Source: Gavia stellata (Eukaryota; Chordata; Aves; Gaviiformes; Gaviidae). Taken from it: a stretch of 64,000 bases of DNA. Positions 20,348-33,841 of the stretch are shown here, piece by piece (the first letter of the stretch is position 1; every line of letters begins with the position of its first letter). A program made the position numbers and the translations under genes. Below the pieces are notes generated by a model that was not told the origin of the DNA, did not search any database, and worked only from the letters and a program-made list of their open reading frames with translations. Location of the stretch: positions 71,978,495 to 72,042,494 of the forward strand of contig NC_082597.1 in the NCBI RefSeq assembly GCF_030936135.1, read 5' to 3'.

Positions 20348-23300
20348 CATTCTCCAGCTGAGGGGGGTGTTTGTTTATTCTTGCTGTAAGTTTGTTTTCA
20401 GGCTGTCATCCTTTTGTACCAGGAATGTGAAAGTGAAGAAGCGAAAGCGATTCTTTTATTATTTTAAATGCTTCTGAGGTAACTTGCTAAAAATAAGTGT
20501 TTTGCACTTCTCTGGTGTTCTCCGCCCCAGGTTGCAAAACTCTCATCTCTCACTAAACCTCTAGTCTTGCGAAAACTTAGGTGGACGTGCCTTTTTATGC
20601 GTGTGCATGTTTTTATTGAATTTAAGTTGAAAGTTAAGTGGTGGACGGTGCTTATCTGAGGCTTACAACACTCCTCTGAAGCAAGAAAATATGACAGATG
20701 TGGAAGGTGGGGCACAAAGGGCTAAACCCGCAGAAGACACCCTGTGTCTGCTGTATGTCCAATTTCATTATGAGGGTCCCAAGTGCTCTCTAATGGCTAT
20801 TTGGCTCTGAAAGGGCACAAAATACTTGGATGCACAGGTTTAGTTAGTCCACTGGTGAATAGGAGACTGCTCTAGCATCCAGGTTACGCTTGTATACTTA
20901 CTCTGTTCATGTTTATTTTATTTGGTTTATGCAACTTGAATATATTTATTTATTCTGATATTTTTACTCTCTTCTGATGAAACTTGTGTGTTGTATAAAT
21001 GCTTCAATCAAGCACTGCTTCAGTATGCTTGCTAGTGGTTATTACAGATACAACAGATTTACATGAGCTCAAAAAAAGAGGCAGACAAGGTATTTGAACA
21101 TCTGTTTGTTACAGCTGAAGGAAATGCTTAGTGGAGGAAAATGTATGTAAGAACATGCAGACACAACTTGGCTCCAAAGTCCCTGACTTACAAATTGCTA
21201 ATGGCTGGAGGTATGTTCAGGTGATGCCCTTATCTTGCTCTATGGGTGTTTTTTTTGTAGTTTTCTGCTATTGCTCACTCACAAGACAAAAGTTACTGTC
21301 TAAAAAGAACTTTAGTCTGACCTTTTATAGCTATTTTAACATTAGTTTTTGAAATAGCAGGATGCCAAGATCACTGGAGTCAATATTGGTAAAACTGGCA
21401 CAACTTAGTATTTTACTATTTCATATACATTGAAACCACTGCAACAGGAAAGTCTAAAACTGCTTATCCATATGCACCCATTATCAAGGTTGCGACTTTT
21501 GCAGGCGATTTAAATAAATGGTTCTGATGTTCCTTTTAAGCAGAGGCGTGAGGTTTGAACGTGGCTTTCTCCTTTCTCACAGTTCGGGAATGTACTTTAG
21601 TTTCTGTTGAAGTATGTGCAGATTATCACTATGCCATGGAAAGGCTGATTGATGCAGTTTTAACCCCTATGAACAGTCCACAGTACAGGACAACAGAGAT
21701 TAACTCCTAAAAAGGAGTGTGCTCAAGATGCACTGCTCAGGTTGGCTTTTTCTCCTCCCTGACTTTTTTTTTTTTGCTCTTTGCTCAGTCATGGCAATGT
21801 TGGCTTATTATAGTCCTGTCATTCACTCCTGCCCCTGTGGCATGATGGGCCGGCACAGCTCTTTGTGCAGGTGTGTTGTGAAACTGATCAGGGAAACGAT
21901 CACATTGTTTCAGCTCAATAAATTCTGTGATACAGCCATAGTGGAGATTTCCCAGTAACTGAGGAAAGACTTGGGACTGTTTCAGACAGTCTTGCAGCCA
22001 AGCGAGCGCAAGCAAAATCAGAACGTGAGAGACTTCACTGTACAGGAAGCTTAAGCATCAATATTAAGGATGTGGCAACTTGTTCAAAATAAAATGCTGC
22101 AGAACTGAATGTTGTATTTGGGATGTAAATTGTCCGAACTCTTATTTTATAACCTTGACAAAGTTAAAAACAGAATCCAGCTCTCCTGTTCCTGTTACTG
22201 GGACTTAACTACATGAACACTTCTCTCACTTAGACAGCAGATGTGATAACCAAATTAGGGTCTCGCCCATGTTAAAGAATGTACTGCATGGAACTTTTTA
22301 TTTCTTTTAGTAATACAAAAAAGTTTCTTAAGAAGACTGAGACAGTTTGTTGTGTATATTCTGTATGCATAGTCCTTAAAGTATTAGAGAAATTACCTTT
22401 TAATTGAAGATTAAACAAAGTGGACGTTTCTTTTCTGAAAGACTGTCTTTCTCCATCACTTCCCAGAACTAAATAAAATTGAGAAAATTTATAATGGAAG
22501 GAATACCTGAATATCCACTCTAAAATAGTTAATTTTAATCTTATTCATAAACTTTTCTATCCATTTTCTGTTATTACTGCTACATTTGTGTTTTATAAGT
22601 GTATATACAGAGATATTTTTTAATTCTTTCACACATGGAGGGCAGATTCAAATTTCTTTTACATGAACACCCACACAAAACAACAGCAAAAGTTGCTCAC
22701 CCATCTAAACAATGCCATTTTTGACACTTCAAGTTGCAATGAACATTTTTGTTGATCCGGTTATTGAAACACTCTGAATATTAGTAAGCTTGAAGGAAAG
22801 TATCGTCTGTTAGAAGAAATGTCGCAAAGTAAACGTACATTCTTTATGAATTATTTGCCTAGATTTGTCCTTTTATATAAAAGCTTGTGGTTGTGGTTGA
22901 ACAGCGTGGCAGATGCAGTAGTAATACCTCTTTAAATTGCCTCAGATGCTTGCTTTCTTTCAGTGTGACTGTCCTTACTTGCAACTTGTACAACGGTCTG
23001 TTTCAATTCCTTCCAGTACTAAATCTGTGCTGGCCATCTCTCTATACTGAAATGGTTTTGATTTTATTAAATGTCTGTACAAAGATAGAGGTGCATAGAA
23101 AACAGTTCATCACTCTAGTGAGCAGAAGCTTATGTGTTAGTTTCAGGTCTGGTGGTCAAAAATGAGTGAACTCTTGTGCTGCTCAAGTTAGAAGTTAGTA
23201 AACTTTCTTTAAATGTGTAAAGCTCTGCTGTGAAAATAGCACGCTTCTGATAGGTATAGTAGAAGTAAATTATTAACCAGATAAATTACTGTTGCAGTGA

Positions 23301-26300
23301 ACATGATAGAGGATTGATTTTGAACTGTTTAAGCTAAAAGTTTTCACAAGTCTGCAGATCACTGGTCAGGTGAGGTCACTTTGCATTTCATTCCCAGTTC
23401 TGTACATCAGGACTTCTATGGCTTCATGCCAGACCTCTGGGAGGCAAAACTGCTTGTGGAGAAAATTAACATCAGAAAAACAATTACTTTCCTTTTTAGG
23501 TTTTTTTCATGCAGCTTAGCTGCTGGAAATCAGGTGGAATTGGGAGTATATGATGGAGTATAGTACTCTGTGTACAAGCATAATGCTTTGACCCAAAAAG
23601 CACAGTTAGAAACCACTGGCTGAAGCAGGTGCCAGCTGTTTGCTCTGTGTGGCATAGGATTTCTAAAGCTTACTGAGGTTTGCATCCTGTAGAATTAGTC
23701 CCCTTTTGGCTTATGGAGTAATGTTTTCCAGAGAAGATCTGTCTTTTAAAGCCCACTTTCCACCAATTCTTCAAGTAGAGCACTGTAAATGTTACATCTG
23801 CTACTCTTAGCTTCCATAGCACGTGAACTGGCCAACTAGAGGTCTAACACCACAACAAAACTAACAAAAGTAGAAGAACAGGATTTTCAGCTAAATGTAA
23901 TGTTTTCATCATCTATAGACCTGGGTACATTCCTCAGTGGGATACTCAAAGGTATTTATTCATGACAGAAAGAAGGCACGGTACAGCATAATCCCAGTTA
24001 CTTTGGTTCTCTGTGCATGGTCTAGTGGAAAAGATGAAAACTGCTGTTTTCCCCTTGAAAATGGTGAATGGCTTTTGGAGGCAAGTTGTTATATTCAGTG
24101 ATTGAAATTTGATCTTGCTGGCCATGAGAAAGTGGGGTTTTTAGCGGAAATTACAAACTTGATCTATGATAAAGTACCATTAGTATTCAAGAAGAGTCAC
24201 ACTGGATGTGAAAAACAAAACTTCATAGCTTCTCATACATTTCTTACAGACTCTGAAAGTGCACATCCCCCATGGTGTCATGATGTGCCTCCTGGCTGAT
24301 AAACCTTAGGAGAGTAAGGACAATATGACAGGGTTAGTTCTGTTAAGACTGCCATTACCTTACACCCAGCCACGGCAGCGCACACAGGTGGTCAAACACT
24401 TACAGGACTCTGCTCCCAAACAAAGTTTGGGCACCACATAGTCTAGTGAGAATAGCTTATGGTCAGTGTTGTGGGAATGAAATCTGAGGCATCTAGACCT
24501 AAATGTTTGTAGCATGTATCATCTATTGTTGATATAAATACATGTCTTCATAGCATGGAAAATATGCTCAGAATCTTTAGAAAACTGGGTTGTGTGATTC
24601 TTGGGTAAACAGTGTACTTTTGGTTGTGGAAGTCCCACAGCAGCATTACATTACTGCAAGAGAAACTGTCAAGTTGATTTTCAGTTTCTTACTTTAAGTG
24701 ATTAAGTACATAAAACAGCTATTCGTTTAATATCTGTTCTACACAAACTTTCGGACATAGATTTTCTTTTGAATGTATAACTATGAAGGGACTAGCATAT
24801 GATAAAGACCTCTACATTTCACTGTAATGCAAATATTAAAGCATAAAAATAGTCTCATCATATGGCTTGGACTGCCATATGGAAGCTTTAAAAAAATCTT
24901 TCTTGAATAGTTAATGACAAGAGGCAAGGGATTTTAAATGGTGTATATCTTCCTTATATATAATTGTTGTAAATTCCAATTTTAGACAGAATTCTGCTCT
25001 GCTTGGGTCTCACATAAGAGACTTTCCCCAGAAAACAGAAATCTTTTTCTGTGTAGTTAAACATTTAATTTAATTCAAGTTTAGAAAAATCTGAGTTGCA
25101 AGGCTAAATGCTTGCAGAGGGTGCTTATACTCAAATCCTAATATAAAGATTACACATCTTTATTTTTAGAGCCTAGGGGAATGTTATCTCAAGTTATGCA
25201 GATCTATTTGTAACAAAAATACAAAACACATCTTTAACTATAGTCTGTACTAGAATTTAATTTCTGTAATTTACATTGACAAACTAAACACAGTGTACAG
25301 AGGAAGTTATTAATAATCTCAGAAGAAGCAAAAAAAATTGAAATATGTTTCTGTAATGGAATTGGCCAGAAAGCAATATTGCTTGTTGAAATAATCCAAA
25401 GTGTTGAAGATTTTTCTCCCCTTTTGGCACTGGAAGAAAAATAGTTACTTTCCAGATATGCTTTGCAAGAGTTTTAAAATAAGACAGGGAGTATCATCCT
25501 AGAGTAATTAAATAATCTTGTCATTGAGGAGTATTTGTTTAGGATTAAAAAAAACAGAGCTCAAGTCCCTGTCTTGAATCAACAAGGATTTAAAATTCTA
25601 TCATCTCCTATATCCCAGGCGATTGCAATGCTCTTAGGGGATGAAAACTGGTCTTATTCTCTGTCACTGATCTATTTATACAAGAAGTTAGGAAAAAAAA
25701 AGCTATAGTAAAAAGTAGCGTAAGGAGCTCTCACATTCCAGGCAAGAATAACCTTTGTCACCAGGTTATTTGGTGCATTGATTTTTTTTTCCTAACCTAA
25801 ATTTCCATCTCTGACTTGAGAAGAATTTTGACCAAGGAAAATTATTCTTTTTAAACCATTTCTGATTGAGAAATGCTCTAATTGAGATCCTAAAATAGTT
25901 GCCATTGGTTGCACCTACAGACTAAAGTAAAAGAGAAGTATTCAAGTTTTCTTGTTTGTATGTAGAAACTGTGAAGCAGTATTCAACAGTGGAAATATTT
26001 CATTCAAATTGTCATTAACAGTCAAAATCACAGAAAATCTATCTTGTGTTTTCTAATGAGTCTGAACCTAAGGGTCAGAAGGCTTATTAAAATAACCTCA
26101 GGGTGATCACTGTTGATTTTCAAAGGGCAATTCCACTAACAGACATTGGAGTGTTCTGGCTAGAATAACATAAAAGATTAGCATCATGTACCTTCATGAT
26201 TTCCCTTGTTCTGCCTGTTTGGATGTTCACATGTACAAAAAAGTTTAAAAAATTAATGAGCTGTCAAAAAAATGACACTCAGAATAATACATAGTGAAGA

Positions 26301-28089
26301 AGTACTTATACCATTTCAATCAATTGGAGAAAAATATTGTGAACTTGCATCCTAGGAGCAATTAAGAATTGACTACTTTCAGGAAAGAAAGAAAAAAAAG
26401 ATAGTCACTACTTTTTTTAATTACTGTCTTTTTTTTTTAATTCCTTAGGAAAAAAATATGGTTTCTTGTGATGTGAAAAGGATTTAGCATATTAGAAAAG
26501 CAATCCAACTTGTATTTATATTACTTTTCCCACACTCTAGAAACAAGTGTCCCATATACAAAAATTGCAGAAACTGCAACTGATCTATTTTCCCAAAAAT
26601 ACATGAAAGAACTAGAGCCCTGGAAACATATGATATGAGCATAGCATTGGATTACAATTTTCACTGACAATGAAGTAGGAAAAACAGATCATAATGAACT
26701 TTGAAATTGATTGGAGAGCCAGTCACTATTAAAGCTTAGGGCTGGAACTGACACCTAATCTATTTCTGCCGTAATGGGAAATGCTTTTTAGTGGTCATTG
26801 GTGTTTGTTCAGTCTACATCATGATGAAAATCCTGCTGAGAGTTCTAAAATAAGTTACAGGGAGATAAACCAGTGTTTGAATTTGCAGCATTTTAATCGT
26901 TCTGCAATAAAATGCCGACACATATGTTCTTACCTCAAGTAAATGTGAGATATGTTGATCCGTAATGGAAGTAAGGTCTTTCTGAATGCTACTTCAGATG
27001 TTAGTGTTGAGCTATAATGTTTTACCCTCTGTTTGGGGCCCTTCAAGTTTAATGTCAGCTCTGGCAATAATCAGGAGAGGCTTGAGGATGCTTCCATCAT
27101 TTTAGAGATGAGGGAACACTCCAGCTGAGCATGTTCCTTGTCATCTGCAATTCTCCCAACTCTCAAAATCACATCTCCTGCATTTTTTGATCGTAGATAT
27201 GGTCTGCAAAATCTGTGTGTTTGAGCAGTATATATGAGGCAGAGGATGGATTTTCTTTTTCCCCAGTGAGGCTTATCTGTCTATAAATCCATGACTTAAA
27301 TCATTATGGGATGTGAGAAGGAGGAACACAGTTTCTTTTTAAAGGTTTTGTTTTCTTATTATATATTTAATATATTTTTAATGTTCATCTGTGTTCTATG
27401 TGTTATAATGTTTGTCTGTGAGTTATGTGGCATCTCATACTAGTATCTTTTAGATGAGGTTTTTATTAGATCACAACATAAATAAGCAATTACTAAACTA
27501 GTTTCTGCTAGATTAGTACTGTGAAGTTCAGAGTACTTTCAAGCTGAAGTTGTGTTATGTCCAACACATATTAGAGGAAGAAAGTAGAAAATTAAAATAG
27601 TCAACATTTATTCATAACTTCTTGTTCTACGGGAAATGTTCAGTCTCCAAACGCAATGTGCTAAATGTATCAGAATCTAAACATTGCAGGAAACTACAGA
27701 GCTGTTTCCGCCTCTGTGGTTGCCATGGATTGGATTCAGGAAAACACTCAAGAGAAGATTCAGTGTCCATCTTCAGCTGATAGAAGATAGTTTGCATCCA
27801 ACTCTCCCCCTATTCCTTCCTGTGGATTCTTGTGACTTCTGTAGCATTAAATCTTATGGTCTAGTGGCCCCTTGATTGAACAGATCAGCTTACTGATCTC
27901 ATATAAAAATAAATTTCAAAAAATGTTGTTGCATTTGGTTTTATCTTGGATCAGTTAAATGACCTGACTCAACACTGGATCACAAACAGTGATATAAAGA
28001 AGGATGTGGGAGTATGTAGCTATGAGCAGGAGGGAGAGCACGCCTGCTACTTTCAGCAGCAGCCTGCAGCTAAAACAGCTTAAGCAGCA
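20348..28089. other. Intergenic sequence upstream of RERGL, no gene seen
   Basis: 7.7 kb of AT-rich sequence without a recognisable exon, RNA gene or transposon. Open frames of up to 92 codons (22887-23165) show no motif. A conserved enhancer could lie here, but I cannot tell conservation from one sequence. Confidence 0.6.
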
Positions 28090-29410
28090 TTAGACAAATA
28101 TTAGCGAAACAAGTCCATGGTATCAGATGGTCTGCTGACCAGGATGCTCTCTATCTTTTTTGAAAGATCATGGAGATTGGGAAGTCTTTGATGACTGGAA
28201 AAAGGTAAATCTTGCACCCATCTTCAAGGAAAACAGAAAGGACAATCCGAGGAACTGTAAGTCAGTCAACCTCACTTTGGTTCTTGGGAAAATGTTGGAG
28301 AGAGTCCACTTGGAAGTTGTTTCTGTGCACATGAAAGAGAGGAAGGCGATTGGGAACAGTCAGCATGGATATCAAAGGTACCATAATTTACCAAAGGTAA
28401 TTCACATTTGGCCTGACTGCCTTCTATTATAAAACGCCCAGACATGTGAATAAGGGGAGAGCAGTTGATGTCATTGCCTCAACTCTAGCAAGGTCTCCAA
28501 TGCTGTCCCCCACAGCATTCTTCTGTCCATGACATGATGGTCTGCATGGGCGGGCAACCAGATGGGTTAAAAACAGGTTAGATGGTGGGGCTCAGAAGGT
28601 AGTGTTTAATAGTTCACGATCTACCTGGAGGCCAGTAACAAGTGGAGTCCCACAGGGGGCTGAGCTGAGACCTGTCCATGACCTGGAGGAGGTGACAGCT
28701 TGCACTCTTGTATAATTTTCAGATGACACTAACTTGGATGTACCACTTGATACATTCGAGTGCAAAGCTGCCACTAAGGGGGACCCAGACAGGCTGGAGG
28801 AATGGGCCGATAAGTCTCCTGAAATTCAGCAGGGCCGAACGCAGCACCCTGCCCCGGGGAGGACGAGCCCCAGCAGCCACACAGGCTGGGGCCTGCCTGC
28901 CTGGGGAGCAGCTCTGCCAAAAGGCCCCGGGGCCTGGTGGGCAGCGAGCTGGGCACGAGCCAGCAGTGCCCTGGCAGCAGAGACAGCCAGCAATCTCCCA
29001 GGCTGTACCAACAGGGTCACGTCCAGTAGCTCATGGGAGGTGACGGATCATGCCCTCTGCTCAGCATTCATTAGACCATGCCCAGAAAACTGCATTTGTT
29101 TTTGCACCCCTCTCCTCATGCAAGAATGCTGACTAACTGGAACAAATTCAGCAGAAGACCACCAAGATAGCAAGGGGCCTGGAGCACTTGCCCTGTGAGG
29201 AGAGGGACCTCACAGCGGCCCCCTAGTAGCTATGAAGAGCTTATCAAGAAGTTGAAGCCAGGCTCTTCACAGCGGTGCATGGTGGGAGGACAAGAAACAG
29301 CAGACTCAGATTGAAAAAGGAGAGTTTCAGACTGCATACAAGGAAAATCTTTTCTGCCATGAGGACAGTTGGGGAGTGTAACAGATTGCCCATCCTCACA
29401 GACAAGCTGA
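28090..29410 (+). mobile_element. CR1 LINE copy D, plus orientation, no 3' tail
   Basis: Starts within the reverse transcriptase: an open stretch at 28160-28432 reads DDWKKVNLAPIFKE, NPRNCKSVNLT, LGKMLERVHLE and GNSQHGYQ, the CR1 order. Broken frames follow: VPQG-like text near 28650, KSPEIQQGRTQ near 28820, a GC-rich middle (28770-29030), then 3'-coding text ending with tctgccatgaggacagt and gattgccc near 29390. The final CR1 3' UTR and tail are missing; a second copy begins at that point. There are many stops and frameshifts, so it is inactive. Confidence 0.85.
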
Positions 29411-30280
29411 TGAAGTATGGGCTAGATAAATGGCCAGTGAGGTGAACTGAAAACTGGCTGAACTCTTGGGCTTAAAGGATTGTGATCAGTGTCACAAAGT
29501 CCAGCTGAAGTCCAGTCACTAGTGGTGTACCCCAGTGGTCAATAATGAGGCCAATATTGTTTAGTAACTTCATTAACAACCTGGATGATGGGACAGAGTG
29601 TCTTGCTGTACCCTCAGCAAGTTTGCAGATGGTACGAAACTGGGACAAGTGCTTGATACACCACACAGTTGTGCTGCTATTCAGAGGGGCCTGGACAGGC
29701 TGGAGAAATGGGCCAGCAGGAATCTCATGAAATTCAACAAGGGGACAAGCCAAGTTGTGCACCTGAAGAGAAATATCCCCATGCACCAGTACAGACTGGC
29801 AGCTGACCAGCTGCAAAGCCGCTTTACAGGAAAGGTTCTGGGGCCCTCATGGCCAACAAGTTGAACATGAACCAGCAGTGTGTTCTTGCAGCAAAGAAAG
29901 CCAACAGCACGCTGGGGTGCATTAGGAAGAGATCTGAGAATCACCTGATGGGAGGATGTAAAGAAGATGGAGCCAGACTATTCTCAGTGGTATACAGTGA
30001 CAGGAAAAGAGACAATGGGCACAAACTGAAATACAGGAAATTCAATTTAAACATAAGAAAAAACTTTTTTACTATGAGAGTGATTCAATACTGGAACAGG
30101 TTTCCCAGAAAGGTTGTAGAGTCTCCAATCTTGGAGGCATTAAAAACTCAACTGGACAGAGTCCTGAGCAACCTGCTCTAGCTGACAGTGCTTTGAGCAG
30201 GGGAGTTGGACTAGGCAATCTCCAAAGTTTCCTTCCAACTATTCCTAGAAATTCCTGGGAACTATCAGTTTCTTCAGCTA
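29411..30280 (+). mobile_element. CR1 LINE copy E, plus orientation, 5'-truncated with 3' end
   Basis: Begins at gggctagataaatggccag, inside the reverse transcriptase, and repeats regions already passed in copy D. Open stretches read LSKFADGTKLGQ (29598-29864) and MNQQCVLAAKKANSTLGCI, then IRKNFFTMRVIQYWNRFPRKVVESPILEALK (29849-30181). The catalytic FADD reads FADG. It ends with a typical CR1 3' UTR (gcaggggagttggactagg, then ccttccaactattcct). Frames are broken, so it is inactive. Confidence 0.9.
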
Positions 30281-33200
30281 TTCTATAATTCTAAAAGATT
30301 TCTTTTTCAAGAAAGTATTTTGATAGACAAAAGGTGACAAATGCAAATTAAGTCCTCTGTTACTTATGTTACACGAACTCAGTTGACCTGGTTACATTTA
30401 AATTTGAGACTGTTTTTAGAAATTCATTTTTGTAAGGTAATGCTATGTCTGTGTATAGAACTGTAACATGTAATAAGAGAGTTTCCTGTCCTTTAAATCT
30501 AAACTGTAGAAAAAATTGTAATGAATTGAACCACAGGATGGCTAGTCTCACTCTTTTTTTCATGTAATATCATGGTACCTGAAATTCTAAAACTGCAAAT
30601 CTGTCCAAAGACAAGTGGTAGTATTTGCATTAGTACAAATATCCAGTTTTGTAGAAACATTTTTTATTTGATGGTAAACTTAGTTGAATGTCCTTTTAAG
30701 TTCATTCCCATTGCAATTATGATTGAGCCACAAAAAACATCTTTAAAAGACCTTGGAATTTCTTTAAGGTACTGTTATTGCAAGGTGTAATTCATATGAA
30801 AAGGTGCTGAGCACTCCAGAAATCTATCAGCTGGAATACTCAAGTCATAATATAGCTATGTGATTTTGCTTACACTCTCTAATAGGCTTGTGCACCTTTA
30901 AAGTAGTCCCAGAGAATTTGCAAGTAGAGTGTAATTAGAATTATTTATTAGTGTATTGTAGTGTGTCATTCTAGCTAGAACACTCCAGCAGCTCTCAGTG
31001 GAATTGCCCTTGGAAAACTAGCAGTTAATACCCTGAGGTTTTTTTAATAAGCCTTCTGACACTAAAGCCTACAATTTTGTTTATATTTTTATGGTCAGTT
31101 TTTCTAATTAAATGCATCATATTTTCATTTAATGCTACTTAATGTTTTACTAAATGTAGTTTATGAGAATAAGATGCTTATATTCCGAGGTAAGGCTTCA
31201 GATGCAGAGTTCTACTGCAGATAAAAATGGTAACAAGTAGTTGTTTTGGTTATGTTTTGTATATAGATAAAACCTCAGATTCTGAAGTGATTTTTATGAT
31301 CCAAATTACTATTAATAATTATATTGTTTATATACCTTTTGAATTTTTCTCTGTTTGGGCAATGGAAATTGTTACAGTTTAGTATGGCCAGCATTGCTTT
31401 CAAGTTCTCACTAGGGGTTTTGTTTTGCTTGGTGCAGTAGAGAATGCAAGCATTCTGGGGCTAAGAGTTACTAATTTAGGCAATTATTGCCATTGGAGTT
31501 AAAACAAAAGCCATGGAATATTTTTCTTAGTCTGAAATTTAGTAGGAGCTGGTCTGACTCAAAATTGACTTGATAGTGCCACGTTAAAAGTGTATTTTGC
31601 TGCTAAGATCTGAAAAGGATCTATTTTCATTAAAACTTGCTAAGCTGTAATGTACTGAAAACCATGTTTTTTTGGTACAGCGTAGGAGATCTTGCATCTT
31701 TCTGGCTTAGAAATGAAAAGTGGAAAACACAGCACGTTCACAGAAAGCTTTTGGGTTTGGGTTGTGGGTTTTTTTTTTTATTGAGGGCAATATGTAATTT
31801 TATTACTGAACCATTCTTTGGACTTTATTTGACTCTGAGAAGTTTTTGCACATAGACTCTCATGAGAAATTTATAAATTATTTTATTCTCATGCATATAG
31901 TGAGAATAATAGCAGTAAAAAAAAATCAAACATGACTGTAGGATTGTGGAATTCAGCAATAGAAACAAGCCCCAGGTATATACCACTACAGAGCGTATTG
32001 TAGAGACAGTAATGGGGCTTATGACTGTGAAGAAAAAATACCTCAGGTTTTAACATCTGAATCTTAAATTGTTATAGAGACTTCGTGTGCCCACAGCTGT
32101 TGACTCTGCTGCTAAAAGATGCAGGAGGGAAAAGAATAGAAACACATTCATCAGCAGGTATCTGCATCATGTAAATACCCAATTACAGCCAGTTTGTTTC
32201 ATACTTAATTTGTTGGGTTTTTTAATTAGCTCAGGTTCTATATGAAGCTTTAATTAGTGCATAGAAAACTGTAACTGCTCAGAACCATTGATATAGTGAT
32301 GACAGCTCAGTGTGTGGGGTGGGATGAATTCTCTTTGTTTCTGGTAGAGCTAGACAATTTGAAAAAGATGTACTAAAAGGCAGGAACTAAACAGACTGTT
32401 ACTGAATGGATTTGCAAGAGCAGACAAACCAAACAGGTGAAAAGACATCCATCTTAGCATGTTATGGTGGGAACAACTTTTTGTGGTAAAATGTTGCAGT
32501 GAAGGTAATGAATTTTGAATTTCAAACTTGCATAAGAATTGATTTCGTCTTTGCTTGTCTTTTTGTTCTGTTGCCCTTTAGAGGCCTGTTGGTGTCTCGG
32601 AATCAATCATTGCCCAGAGGACATTGAAATAGGAGAGTTTTAGTGGGCCTGCAACTTCATGATTTGCATTACAATGTTGCTGCTCCATTTAAAGAGGTCA
32701 AGTGTTTTCAATGTAACTGGGGAGCAGAAGGGAATAGTGTCTGAGTTTGGTAAGCAGAGAGTGTTGTGACTGTGTCAGCTAACTTCAAGGGTGGTGAGGA
32801 GTAGCCCTGGAGCACGGATGGCACATCCTAACACATTTGCAGCTGATCATTCATTTTTCTTTGAGCATCCTGATAAACCACCAATGATGTTGCCAGAAAT
32901 TATTAATCAGGAGGAGAACCAAGACCACTCCCTTGTAATATATTGCTTACTGTGCATCACAACTAGCAAAAGTGGATTTTAATCCAAAAGGACTATGGAG
33001 CATCTAGGAAATTACTTAGGTTTAGAAATGGTTGATGCAACATTACCTGACTTTTCCATACACTTACTTCTGTAAATTTCTTTATTTTCACAAAGTAACC
33101 TAAATAACTGATCTTCCCAATTTTACACGTCTTGATTTTTTTTCTTAAAGGAAATAACGATATATCACATTTTGGTTCACATGGAAACAGCCAAGCTCCC

Positions 33201-33803
33201 TGCAGCCCACATATCATGACCTTAATGCGTCAGGAGTTGTAAGACTACTACCTCACCTTTTGGAGGGCAGACAGGAGTGGCATTTTGTGAGTACTTCACA
33301 GGAGTGATATGAAAGGGGGTCATGCTGCTCCATTATGGAACAGGCTTGGTCATGGCTGTGTTGGGCGTGTGACTCTGTTCCAGATCGGCCTCAGCAATGT
33401 CTTCTGCCTTGCTCCTCCCACAGCCTTGGATTCTGATTGCCCAGAACTTGCAGGTCAGCGTAGGCCCATTGCAGCTTATAAAATGCAGCTTTAGGCTGGG
33501 GGCTGTGCTTGCCTGCTAGATATGGTTAAGAATCAGAGATTTTTGCCATATTACAAAACTGATGTTCAGATTCCACCAGAGAGAGAGTAGGTTTTGTTTT
33601 CTATCATATCCTTGCCTTGGTTTATAAAAAAAAAGAATCATAAACCCTTCTATTTGTTGAACAGAAAACAAATGGATGTAGGTCTCTAGTGATCTCAGTT
33701 GGGTCAACAGGGATATTTTCTGCCTGTCTAAATCATACTGAGATTTTTTATGATCATTTTGTATGTCATAAGACTATCATTTATAAGATAAGTGCTATCA
33801 AGA
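30281..33803. other. Intergenic sequence, no gene seen
   Basis: No coding region, RNA gene or recognised transposon. AT-rich, with short unsupported frames only. Confidence 0.6.
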
Positions 33804-33841
33804 GCCTCATCCTGTTCCTGTTGAAGTCAATGGGTGTTTTT
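33804..33841 (+). repeat. Motif of an ancient amniote dispersed repeat
   Basis: Contains TTGAAGTCAATGGGTGTTTT preceded by cctcatcctgttcctg. The 'ttgaagtcaatggg' phrase recurs in many reptile and bird sequences as part of an old dispersed repeat whose class I cannot name with confidence. A weaker relative occurs at about 61452-61500. Confidence 0.35.

Noticed and set aside
27090..27135. Possible MIR block (catcattttagagatgaggg)
   Set aside because: Only one MIR block is visible, without the other parts in order.
28708..29132. Overlapping 111- and 132-codon frames
   Set aside because: They lie inside the degenerate CR1 copy D, and their GC-rich middle accounts for the open length. Not host genes.
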